From Ferribacterium limneticum (lineage in GTDB: Bacteria > Pseudomonadota > Gammaproteobacteria > Burkholderiales > Rhodocyclaceae): DNA of 64,000 bases. Under the pieces are notes generated by a model. It did not search any database. It was not told the origin of the DNA and saw only the letters and a program-made list of their open reading frames with translations. The stretch is taken from assembly GCF_020510585.1 (NCBI RefSeq), contig NZ_CP075190.1, forward strand, positions 2,044,001-2,108,000. Reading direction: 5' to 3'. Position numbers and translations under genes: made by a program. Position 1 is the first letter of the stretch. Each line of letters opens with the position of its first letter. Below, one piece after another: positions 56,177 to 64,000 of this stretch.

Positions 56177-56365
56177 GAAATATTTGTCTCTTATATGACT
56201 TTGGGCGAGGTTTATACCACGCTGAGAATTCGGCGCAAGGCTTGCGCGATCGTCGCCGTTATGCATCGTTGCGCCAGCCCCGGTCAAATCATTCAAGCCT
56301 AGGTAGCGCCGGTTAAGGCTTGATGACAGACGGTCATTGTCGCATGCGCTGCCTTGATTTGCGGC

Positions 56366-56404
56366 TGTCACGGTCAACCGGAAATTTTGCCCAATAATTG
56401 ATTT
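56366..56404 (-). repeat. 39-nt dispersed repeat, copy J
   Basis: On the minus strand: ATTATTGGGCAAAA arm and exact core TTTCCGGTTGACCGTGACA. It lies in the 290-nt divergent region between lplT and the LysR gene, which otherwise carries only leaders and promoters. Confidence 0.85.
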
Positions 56405-56466
56405 GGCCGCCGGAAGCGCGGCGGAATGTGATTGAATATCGGCCGCACCCCTCCAGGAGAGAAATC

Positions 56467-57369
56467 ATGGCTGACCGGCGCTTGCAGGTCTTTCATGCCG
56501 TCGCAAAACATCTGAGCTTTACGCGGGCGGCCGACGCCTTGTTCATGACGCAGCCGGCCGTCACCTTCCAGATCAAGCAACTGGAAGAGCAGTACGGCAC
56601 GCGTCTGTTCGAGCGGCGGCACGGCGGCATTTCGCTGACGCCGGCTGGCGAGATGGTGCTCTCCTACGCCGATAGAATCCTCGCGCTGTCCGATGAAATG
56701 GAGACGCGGCTGTCCGAAATGACCGGCGAAATGCGCGGCCCGCTGCTTGTCGGCGCCAGCACGACCATCGCCGAGTTCATGCTGCCGCGCGTCCTCGGCG
56801 AATTCAATGCGGCCTACCCGCAAGTACGGGCGCGGCTCATTGTCGCCAACTCCGAAAGCATCGAGAGCCGGGTGGCCGAACACACCCTCGATGTCGGGCT
56901 GATCGAGGTGCCGGCCAAGCTCGCCGGCCTGACCAGCCAGATTTGCTGCGAAGACGAATTGCAGGTCATCTGCGCGCCCGACTACCCGCTGGCCGGCATG
57001 ACGTCGGTAACGCCGAAAGCGCTCGCCGAATATGAATACATCTCGCGTGAACCGGGCTCGGGGACGCGGGAAATCACCGATGCCTATTTCCTCGCCCACA
57101 AGGTGCCGCCAGGCAGCCTCAAGACGCAGATGGAACTGGGCAGTCCGGAATCGCTGAAAGGCGTCGCATCGACCGGCCTCGGTTTCGCCATCGTGCCGAA
57201 GGCTGTGGTCGCCAAAGAAATCCAGCTCGGCGAACTGGTCGCCATCCCGCTTGATCCGCCGCTCAAACGCAGCCTCTATCTGGTTTTCCAGAAAGATCGC
57301 TTCCAGTCGCGGCTGACTGGCACTTTTATTGAATTCACTCGAGTAAAACTGAAAGAAATGGCTTCATGA
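56467..57369 (+). CDS. LysR-type transcriptional regulator
   Basis: A 300-residue LTTR. Winged helix-turn-helix at about 1-60 (FHAVAKHLSFTRAADALFMT), followed by the substrate-binding domain with LLVGASTTIAEFMLPRVLG. The effector is unknown. AGGAG precedes ATG 56467. It overlaps alr by 4 nt, so regulator and alanine racemase are cotranscribed. It may act on lplT, which is divergent. Confidence 0.92.
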   Translation: MADRRLQVFHAVAKHLSFTRAADALFMTQPAVTFQIKQLEEQYGTRLFERRHGGISLTPAGEMVLSYADRILALSDEMETRLSEMTGEMRGPLLVGASTTIAEFMLPRVLGEFNAAYPQVRARLIVANSESIESRVAEHTLDVGLIEVPAKLAGLTSQICCEDELQVICAPDYPLAGMTSVTPKALAEYEYISREPGSGTREITDAYFLAHKVPPGSLKTQMELGSPESLKGVASTGLGFAIVPKAVVAKEIQLGELVAIPLDPPLKRSLYLVFQKDRFQSRLTGTFIEFTRVKLKEMAS

Positions 57370-58478
57370 AAACCTCGCGTCCCATTCGTGCGCGCATCGC
57401 ACCGGCGGCGATCCTCCACAACTACCGGCTGGCCAAAAGCCATGCCCTGCAAGCCAAAGCCTGGGCTGTCGTCAAGGCCAATGCCTACGGGCATGGTCAA
57501 TGGCGCGCCGTCGAAGCGCTACGCGGCGAAGCCGACGGTTTTGCCCTGCTCGAATGCGAAAACGCCGTCGCCCTGCGCGAAGCCGGTGTCACCCAGCCCA
57601 TCCTGTTGCTCGAAGGTGTGTTCAGCGCGCGCGATGTGCGGGCTGTCATCGAACATCGGCTGACCTGCGTCGTCCATTGCCTCGAACAACTCGAATTGCT
57701 CGTCCGGAATGGCCAGTTTACGGCACCCGTCTCGCTCTATCTGAAACTCAATACCGGCATGAACCGCCTAGGCTTTACGCCGGAAACGCTGAGCAAGGCC
57801 TGGGTAATCCTGCAGCAACTGCCGCAGATTGAAGTCACGCTGATGACCCATTTCGCCGAAGCCGATGGCGAGCGTGGCGTCAGTGAACAGCTTGAGCGCT
57901 TTCACCGAATGGCCGGCGACTGGTCTGGCCCGGTCTGCCTCGCCAACTCGGCGGCCATCCTGAGCCACCCGACAACGCACGGCGACTGGGTGCGGCCGGG
58001 CATCATGCTCTACGGCGCCAGCCCGTTTGACGGGGTCAGCGCCGGTTCGTTCGGTTTGCAGCCAGCGATGACACTGGAGAGCACCATCATCGGCGTGCAG
58101 GATCTGGTGGCCGGCGACCGTGTCGGTTACGGCGGCATCTTTACCGCCGACCGGCCGATGCGCATCGGCGTCGTGGCCTGCGGCTATGCCGACGGTTATC
58201 CGCGCCACGCGCCGAACGGCACGCCGATTGCCGTCATGGGCAAGCGCACGAAAACGGTCGGCCGGGTGTCGATGGACATGCTGGCCTGCGACCTCAGCGA
58301 TATTCCCGAAGCCGGCATCGGCGCCCCGGTGACCTTGTGGGGCGAAGGCATTGCCGGCAGCGTGCCGGCCGATGAAGTCGCTACTGCCGCCGGCACCATC
58401 GCATACGAACTGTTCTGCGCCCTGGCGCCCCGCGTCCCGGTCAGCCTGGACGAGAATCCTGCGGTCAACCGGAAATAA
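57366..58478 (+). CDS. alr: Alanine racemase
   Basis: PLP enzyme that makes D-alanine for peptidoglycan. The PLP lysine is Lys37 (VVKANAYGHG), and the catalytic Tyr is in RVGYGGIF. Its 370 residues are normal. The C-terminal NPAVNRK and the TAA come from repeat copy K. The TAA shares one base with the radA ATG. Confidence 0.96.
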   Translation: MKTSRPIRARIAPAAILHNYRLAKSHALQAKAWAVVKANAYGHGQWRAVEALRGEADGFALLECENAVALREAGVTQPILLLEGVFSARDVRAVIEHRLTCVVHCLEQLELLVRNGQFTAPVSLYLKLNTGMNRLGFTPETLSKAWVILQQLPQIEVTLMTHFAEADGERGVSEQLERFHRMAGDWSGPVCLANSAAILSHPTTHGDWVRPGIMLYGASPFDGVSAGSFGLQPAMTLESTIIGVQDLVAGDRVGYGGIFTADRPMRIGVVACGYADGYPRHAPNGTPIAVMGKRTKTVGRVSMDMLACDLSDIPEAGIGAPVTLWGEGIAGSVPADEVATAAGTIAYELFCALAPRVPVSLDENPAVNRK

Positions 58479-58495
58479 TGGCCAAAATCAAAACG
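58457..58495 (-). repeat. 39-nt dispersed repeat, copy K
   Basis: On the minus strand: GATTTTGGCCATTA then TTTCCGGTTGACCGCAGGA. It spans the alr stop and radA start, encoding VNRK of Alr and MAKIK of RadA. Confidence 0.85.
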
Positions 58496-59839
58496 ATCTA
58501 CAGTTGCACTGAATGCGGTGCGACCAGCCCGAAGTGGCAAGGCCAGTGCCCGGGTTGCAACGACTGGAACACGCTGGTCGAAACCGCCGCCGAAAAGGCG
58601 CCAACCAACAGCCGCTTCGAATCGCTGGCGCCCACGGCCAAATTGCAGAACCTGTCAGAAATCGAGGCGCGCGAAGTCGAGCGCATCGCCACCGGCGTCG
58701 GCGAATTCGACCGGGCGCTCGGTGGCGGGCTGGTCAATGGCGCTGTCGTGCTGATCGGCGGCGACCCCGGCATCGGCAAGAGCACGCTGCTCCTGCAGGC
58801 GCTGGCCCACCTCTCGCGCGACAACAAGGTGCTCTACGTCAGTGGCGAGGAATCCGGCGAACAGGTGGCCCTGCGCGCCCGCCGCCTTGGCCTCGATACC
58901 CGGCGCCTGCAACTGATGGCCGAAATCAACCTCGAACGCATCCTCGCTACGCTGCAGGCCGAAAAGCCGGTGGTGGCGGTCATCGACTCGATCCAGACGC
59001 TATGGTCCGATCAGCTTTCCAGCGCTCCCGGTTCGGTTGCCCAGGTCCGCGAATGCGCCGCACAATTGACCCGGCTGGCCAAGCAGGCCGGCATCACAGT
59101 CATCCTCGTTGGCCACGTGACGAAGGAGGGCGCTCTGGCCGGGCCGCGCGTGCTCGAACACATCGTCGATACGGTGCTCTATTTCGAAGGCGACACGCAT
59201 TCGAGCTTCCGCCTCGTCCGGGCGGTCAAGAACCGCTTCGGCGCGGTCAACGAGATTGGCGTTTTTGCCATGACGGAAACCGGGCTCAAGGGAGTCAGCA
59301 ATCCGTCGGCGCTATTCCTGTCGCAGCACGGGCAGGACGTCGCCGGCTCCTGCGTGATGGTGACGCAGGAGGGCACGCGGCCGCTGCTCGTTGAAATCCA
59401 GGCGCTGGTCGATACCTCGCACGGCAACCCGCGGCGGCTGACGGTCGGCCTCGATCCGCAACGGCTGGCCATGTTGCTGGCGGTTTTGCACCGCCATGCC
59501 GGCATCGTTTGCTTCGATCAGGACGTTTTCGTCAATGCGGTTGGTGGCGTCAAGATTACTGAACCGGCAGCCGATTTGGCGGTGTTGTTGTCGATAACAT
59601 CATCGTTAAAAAACAAACCATTGCCATCGAAACTTATAGTGTTTGGTGAGGTTGGTCTGGCCGGTGAAATCCGCCCGGCACCGCGTGGCCAGGAGCGTTT
59701 GAAGGAAGCAGCCAAGCTCGGTTTCACCCGGGCGCTGATCCCCGAAGCGAACCGGCCCAAGCAGGCGATTCCCGGCATGGAAGTCATCTCTGTCAAACGC
59801 GTCGAGGAGGCGGTGGCGCGGATTCGCGAGATGGAATAA
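58478..59839 (+). CDS. radA: DNA repair protein RadA
   Basis: A RecA-like branch-migration ATPase of homologous recombination. Zinc finger CTECGATSPKWQGQCPGC (Cys10, 13, 24, 27), Walker A GGDPGIGKST at 94-103, the KNRFG motif, and a C-terminal Lon-like domain. Its 453 residues are normal. It starts inside repeat copy K. The stretch 59600-59650 is locally AT-rich but in frame. Confidence 0.97.
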   Translation: MAKIKTIYSCTECGATSPKWQGQCPGCNDWNTLVETAAEKAPTNSRFESLAPTAKLQNLSEIEAREVERIATGVGEFDRALGGGLVNGAVVLIGGDPGIGKSTLLLQALAHLSRDNKVLYVSGEESGEQVALRARRLGLDTRRLQLMAEINLERILATLQAEKPVVAVIDSIQTLWSDQLSSAPGSVAQVRECAAQLTRLAKQAGITVILVGHVTKEGALAGPRVLEHIVDTVLYFEGDTHSSFRLVRAVKNRFGAVNEIGVFAMTETGLKGVSNPSALFLSQHGQDVAGSCVMVTQEGTRPLLVEIQALVDTSHGNPRRLTVGLDPQRLAMLLAVLHRHAGIVCFDQDVFVNAVGGVKITEPAADLAVLLSITSSLKNKPLPSKLIVFGEVGLAGEIRPAPRGQERLKEAAKLGFTRALIPEANRPKQAIPGMEVISVKRVEEAVARIREME

Positions 59840-59866
59840 GCTGATCGGATAATCCTTTCGGCCTAT

Positions 59867-61954
59867 ATGTTCAATCTTTCGCGCTACTTCTCGACGGTCA
59901 GCTTCATTCTTATCGTGCTGGCGGCCGGCGTACTTGGGCCGCTCTACCAGAAGCTCTCGCTGCAGCAAATGCAGGATCTGGCCGAGGGGCGCAACGTTGC
60001 CATGGCGCAGGTCTTCCAGAATTCACTGCGTAATTCCCTCGATACGCTGATGAGCGACTCGGTCGGCCAGGACGTCAAATTTCTTACGCAATCCGAAGAG
60101 GCTCGTCGCCTTCACGCCAGCGTCCTTGAGCTGATGCGAGATACCTCTGTCGTTCGGGTCAAGATCTACAACCGCCTCGGCAGCACGGTGTTTTCGACCG
60201 ATGCCCAGCAAATCGGCGAGAGCCGCCTCGACAACCCAGACTTCCGCGCGGCAATCAGCGGAGCAATTGCCAGCGAACTGGCGCACCGCGACAGCATGAG
60301 CAGCTTCGCCGGGACGTTGTCCGAGGTCGATATCCTGTCCAGCCATATCCCCATTCGCGCCAAGGACAATTCGATCGAGGGCGTTTTTGAGCTGTATCAG
60401 AACGTCACCCCCTTCGTTGCCCAGTTGCATCGCAACATGTGGCTGGTCACCGGCGGCGTGGCGCTCGTTTTTGCTGCGCTCTACTTCATGCAGTTTCTCG
60501 TTGTCCGGCGTGCCCAGGGCATCCTGGAGGATCAGGAAGGGCGTATAGCGGCCGCCCGCGATACGCTGGAAATCCAGGTCGCGGCCCGCACCGACGAGCT
60601 CAAGCGAACCAATACCCAGCTCGAAGGCGAGATCGTCGAGCGCCGGCAGGCGCAGAGCAAACTCAACTATCTCGCCTACCACGATCCGCTGACCGGGCTG
60701 TCCAACCGCCGCAGTTTCATCGAGCGGCTCGAAGAAAGCCTGCGCGAATCGGCCCGGCGCGGCGAGCGGCTGGCTGTGCTCTTCATCGATCTCGACCAGT
60801 TCAAGCAGGTCAATGATTCGCTCGGTCATGGCGTTGGCGACGAATTGCTGGTTTCGGTCGCGGCGCGACTGTCCGAGCATGTCCGCCTGATCGACATGCT
60901 GGCCCGGCTTGGCGGCGACGAGTTCATCTGCCTCATGGAAGGCGTGCGCAGCGAAGGCGATGTTGAAATCCTCGCCCGCGAGATCATTGGCGCCTTCGAA
61001 TTCCCGTTCAAACTGGACGACCACGAGCTATTCCTGACGGCGTCGGTCGGTATCTGCCTTTCCCCCGGCGACGGCAGCAGCGTGCTCGATCTCATGCGCA
61101 ATGCCGATACGGCGATGTATCGCGCCAAGGGGCTGGGGCGCGGCAATTTTCATTTTTATACGCCGGAAATGACGCGCGACGCCCAGGAACGTATCCGCAT
61201 GGAAAACCTGCTGCGCCGGGCGCTCGACAACGGCGAACTGAGGGTACACCTGCAACCACAGATCGAAACGAAGAGCGGCCGGCTGGTCGGCGCCGAAGCG
61301 CTGGTCCGCTGGTATAGCCCGGAGCTTGGTCTGGTCATGCCGATGCGCTTCATCCCGCTGGCTGAGGATTCCGGCCTGATCGTCGGCCTCGGCAACTGGG
61401 TTCTGCGCGAAACCTGTCGCCTGGTCATGCAATGGCGCACGAGCGGCTTCGAATTGCCGCAGGTTTCGGTCAATCTGTCCGTCAAGCAACTCGAACGCCC
61501 CGAGTTCATTGAAGTGCTCAGCACCATCCTCGACGAAACCGGGATGGATGCCACCAGTCTCAAGCTTGAACTGACAGAATCGGTGGTCATGGCCGTCGGC
61601 GATGCCTTCGACCTGCTCGAACGCCTGCGCGATCTCGGCATCAGCCTGTCACTCGACGATTTCGGGACGGGCTATTCGTCGCTGAGCTATCTGAAAATGC
61701 TGCCGGTCCAGCAATTGAAAATCGACAAATCCTTCATCGACGGCATCGGCAAGAACTCGGGCGACGAGGCGATCATCAGGACGGTCATGGAGCTGGCGCG
61801 CAGCCTCGATTTCGAGGTGGTCGCCGAAGGCGTCGAGACGGTCGAGCAATCCGATTTCCTGGCCGCGCTCGGCTGCGAACAACTGCAGGGCCATCTACAT
61901 GGAAAGGCCGTGGCGCCGGCGGAGTTCCGCGCCCGCTGGTCGGTTCCCCAGTGA
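59867..61954 (+). CDS. Membrane GGDEF-EAL protein
   Basis: A 695-residue c-di-GMP enzyme. N-terminal helix FSTVSFILIVLAAGVLGPLY, periplasmic region, second helix near 195-215, coiled coil, GGDEF domain with RLGGDEF and an inhibitory RxxD (RLID) five residues earlier, then EAL domain with GAEALVRW and DDFGTGYSSLSYL. Both motifs are intact, so cyclase and phosphodiesterase activity are possible. Its stop overlaps the next gene in GTGA. Confidence 0.93.
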   Translation: MFNLSRYFSTVSFILIVLAAGVLGPLYQKLSLQQMQDLAEGRNVAMAQVFQNSLRNSLDTLMSDSVGQDVKFLTQSEEARRLHASVLELMRDTSVVRVKIYNRLGSTVFSTDAQQIGESRLDNPDFRAAISGAIASELAHRDSMSSFAGTLSEVDILSSHIPIRAKDNSIEGVFELYQNVTPFVAQLHRNMWLVTGGVALVFAALYFMQFLVVRRAQGILEDQEGRIAAARDTLEIQVAARTDELKRTNTQLEGEIVERRQAQSKLNYLAYHDPLTGLSNRRSFIERLEESLRESARRGERLAVLFIDLDQFKQVNDSLGHGVGDELLVSVAARLSEHVRLIDMLARLGGDEFICLMEGVRSEGDVEILAREIIGAFEFPFKLDDHELFLTASVGICLSPGDGSSVLDLMRNADTAMYRAKGLGRGNFHFYTPEMTRDAQERIRMENLLRRALDNGELRVHLQPQIETKSGRLVGAEALVRWYSPELGLVMPMRFIPLAEDSGLIVGLGNWVLRETCRLVMQWRTSGFELPQVSVNLSVKQLERPEFIEVLSTILDETGMDATSLKLELTESVVMAVGDAFDLLERLRDLGISLSLDDFGTGYSSLSYLKMLPVQQLKIDKSFIDGIGKNSGDEAIIRTVMELARSLDFEVVAEGVETVEQSDFLAALGCEQLQGHLHGKAVAPAEFRARWSVPQ

Positions 61955-64000
61955 TCGCCGGACTCGCCTGGCGCACCCTCGGCCGCGAATTACGCTCCGG
62001 CGAACTGCGCCTGCTTTTCGCGGCGCTGGTCATCGCGGTTGCTGCCGTTACCGCCGTTGGCTTCTTTGCCGACCGGGTACGCCTGGCGTTTGAACGCGAG
62101 GCGCAGCAGATGATGGGTGGCGACCTCATCCTCATAGCCGATCACACCCTGCCTGCAGCCTATGCCGCCGAAGCCCGCCGGCGCGGACTCAAGCTGGCCG
62201 AAACGCTGATTTTCCCGAGCATGGTCATCGGCCCCGAGCAGGCCCAACTGGCCGATATCAAGGCCGTCAGCCCGGGCTACCCGTTACGCGGTAGGGTTGA
62301 AATCAGCACAAAGGAAGATCAGGCTGGCGCACCCGCTGAAGGTGGCCCGGCACCGGGCACGGTCTGGCTGGACGAACGACTGTCGGCGGCCCTGCAGGTT
62401 GCACCCGGTGGATCGGTGACGGTCGGCGCCCAAAGCTTGAAGGTCGCCGCCATCCTGACCCGCGAGCCGGATCGCGGCGTTAATTTCTTCAGCTTGGCAC
62501 CACGGCTCATGATGCATGTCGACGACCTGCCGGCGACCGGCCTGATCCAGCCCGGCGCGCGCATCCGCTACAGCCTGCTGACGGCCGGCGAGGCAAAGGC
62601 CATCGCCGGCTATCAGGCCTGGCTGATGCAGCGCCTGGAACGGGGCGAACGACTTGAAGACACGCGCAATGCCCGGCCGGAAATCCGCGGCGCGCTGGAT
62701 AGAGCCGAGCGGTTTTTGGGCCTTTCAACGGTGTTGACCGTGGTATTGGCCGCCGTTGCCGCGGCGATGGCGGCGCGGCGCTACATGCAACGCCATCTCG
62801 ATGCCTGTGCCGTCATGCGCTGTCTGGGCATGACCCAGGGTGGGCTGCTTCGCCTGCATGGCTGGCTGTTTCTCTGGCTGGCCTTGCTCGCAGCTGTTGT
62901 TGGCAGCATCGTCGGTTTTGCCGCGCATTTCGTGCTGATTCACTGGCTGTCCGCCTTGCTCGTGCTCGACTTGCCGGCCCCGGGCTGGTTGCCTCTGGTC
63001 GGTGGACTGGGCGTTGCCGGCGTGCTGCTCTTCGGATTCGCATTTCCGCCGCTCATGCAGCTGGCCAGCGTGCCGACCCTGCGCGTCATGCGTCGCGAAC
63101 TTGGGCCGCCGCAGGCTTCATCGCTCGGTGGCTACGCGCTTGGTCTCGTCCTGCTTGCCGGGCTGATCATCTGGGTGGCCGGCGATGTCCGGCTCGGCGC
63201 CTATGCCGTCGGTGGCTTCGTCGTCGCCCTTGGCAGCTTCTGGGCCATCGCCCGGCTGATCATCGCCGCCATCGCCCGCCTGCGTGGCGGGGCAGGTTTT
63301 GGCTGGCGTCAGGGGCTGGCCAGCCTGACCCGGCACGCGTCGTCGAGCGCGGTACAAATTGTCGCGCTGGCCATCGGCTTGATGGCGATGCTCTTGCTGA
63401 CGGTGATTCGGGCCGAGTTGCTCGATGCCTGGCAACAGTCGGTGCCGGCCGATGCGCCCAATCGTTTCGTCATCAATATCCAGCCCGACCAGCGCCAGCC
63501 GGTGGCCGACATGCTGCGCGCCAGCGGCATCGAGGCTGAACTGCTGCCGATGATTCGTGGCCGCCTGGTCAGGATTGCCGGCAAGGAAGTCAGCCCGGCC
63601 AGCTTCCCGGAGGATGAACGCGCCCAGCGTCTGATCGAACGCGAATTCAACTTGTCGTGGCGCAGCGATCTGCCGGCCGGCAACCGGGTTACGGCCGGCC
63701 GCTGGTTCGCGCCGGAAGACAGCGGACAGGGGCTGGCCTCGGTCGAGGAAGGGCTGGCCAAGACGCTGGGCATCGCACTCGGTGACGAGCTGGTGTTCAT
63801 GGTCGCCGGCGTAGAAAAAAGCGTGAAGACGAGCAACCTGCGCAAACTTTCCTGGGATTCGATGCGCGTCAATTTCTTCGTCCTGACGCCGCCCGGCGTC
63901 ATCGAAGACGCGCCGGCCAGTTACATCACCAGCTTCCATTTGCCGGCCGAGCGGGCCGATGCTGCTTCCGAATTGGTCCGGCGTTTTCCCGGGCTGACCA
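61951..64000 (+). CDS. FtsX-family ABC transporter permease (YbbP-like), 3' end missing
   Basis: An open frame from GTG 61951 runs without a stop to the window end (683 residues seen). First helix LLFAALVIAVAAVTAVGFFA, then a periplasmic MacB-like domain (MMGGDLILIADHTLPAAYAA), and helix sets near residues 255 and 380-480. This matches YbbP-type permeases that pair with a YbbA ATPase, roles in lipid or toxin export being only suggested. No ATPase gene precedes it here. A possible degenerate repeat (copy M) lies at 62707-62745. Confidence 0.85.
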   Translation, partial: MIAGLAWRTLGRELRSGELRLLFAALVIAVAAVTAVGFFADRVRLAFEREAQQMMGGDLILIADHTLPAAYAAEARRRGLKLAETLIFPSMVIGPEQAQLADIKAVSPGYPLRGRVEISTKEDQAGAPAEGGPAPGTVWLDERLSAALQVAPGGSVTVGAQSLKVAAILTREPDRGVNFFSLAPRLMMHVDDLPATGLIQPGARIRYSLLTAGEAKAIAGYQAWLMQRLERGERLEDTRNARPEIRGALDRAERFLGLSTVLTVVLAAVAAAMAARRYMQRHLDACAVMRCLGMTQGGLLRLHGWLFLWLALLAAVVGSIVGFAAHFVLIHWLSALLVLDLPAPGWLPLVGGLGVAGVLLFGFAFPPLMQLASVPTLRVMRRELGPPQASSLGGYALGLVLLAGLIIWVAGDVRLGAYAVGGFVVALGSFWAIARLIIAAIARLRGGAGFGWRQGLASLTRHASSSAVQIVALAIGLMAMLLLTVIRAELLDAWQQSVPADAPNRFVINIQPDQRQPVADMLRASGIEAELLPMIRGRLVRIAGKEVSPASFPEDERAQRLIEREFNLSWRSDLPAGNRVTAGRWFAPEDSGQGLASVEEGLAKTLGIALGDELVFMVAGVEKSVKTSNLRKLSWDSMRVNFFVLTPPGVIEDAPASYITSFHLPAERADAASELVRRFPGLT

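Noticed and set aside
61146..61185. TTTTCATTTTT followed by GCCGG in the GGDEF-EAL gene
   Set aside because: Encodes the conserved HFYTPEM segment that links GGDEF and EAL domains; the GTTGACCG core is absent.

Overview
This window is chromosomal DNA from a betaproteobacterium, most likely Rhodocyclaceae (Dechloromonas/Azonexus-like). The grounds are protein character (aa3 oxidase cluster with ctaG, surf1, ctaB and ctaA; iscR-iscS-iscU-iscA-hscB-hscA-fdx-iscX; PEP-CTERM proteins), high GC and dense ATGA-type gene overlaps. This was judged by eye without a database search. No rRNA, tRNA, CRISPR array, prophage or intact insertion sequence was seen.

Layout. 1-3060: guaB (5' end outside the window) and guaA, each followed by a hairpin terminator. 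3101-3246: a cluster of five GACGGTA repeats. 3353-3937: a 2'-5' RNA ligase-like protein. 4003-11956 (minus): a cytochrome c oxidase operon, coxB-coxA-small protein-ctaG-coxC-surf1-SCO-like-ctaB-ctaA, with a DUF2909 gene inserted on the plus strand and sco divergent. 12740-19989: tadA, an L,D-transpeptidase, an NRDE protein, ygfZ, and the coupled run mltG-tmk-holB-pilZ-tatD-ankyrin. 20159-26070: a pocket that reads as less GC-rich, holding prsT, a PEP-CTERM gene behind a sigma-54-type promoter, and an acyl carrier protein/serine hydrolase pair. 26201-34594: cysE, then a full isc operon with an extra cysteine desulfurase and a tail of small genes. 34601-42642: sulP, serB, a small membrane protein, DUF167, DAHP synthase and mfd. 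42827-43522: a second PEP-CTERM protein with an Hcp-like domain. 43769-48559: small genes, an AmmeMemoRadiSam cassette with a coupled hydrolase, and an MgtC/DUF4010 protein. 48601-64000: ispD-ispF-thpR, an OmpR/EnvZ-type pair, a DUF3106 protein, tsaB-rimI-udg, lplT, a LysR regulator, alr-radA, a GGDEF-EAL protein and an FtsX-type permease cut by the window end.

The most unusual feature is a dispersed repeat of about 39 nt with core TTTCCGGTTGACCGTRGCA. Eleven good copies (and two weak ones) were found by eye. Some lie at gene junctions, where they supply start or stop codons. Others lie inside conserved genes, where they are read in all three frames of both strands. That points to selection or mobility at the DNA level. 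I do not recognise it as a named element.

Metabolically the window joins respiratory oxidase assembly, Fe-S cluster building (cysE supplies cysteine, IscS the sulfur), isoprenoid and nucleotide synthesis, tRNA modification (tadA, tsaB, ygfZ) and exosortase-type surface display whose sortase is encoded elsewhere.
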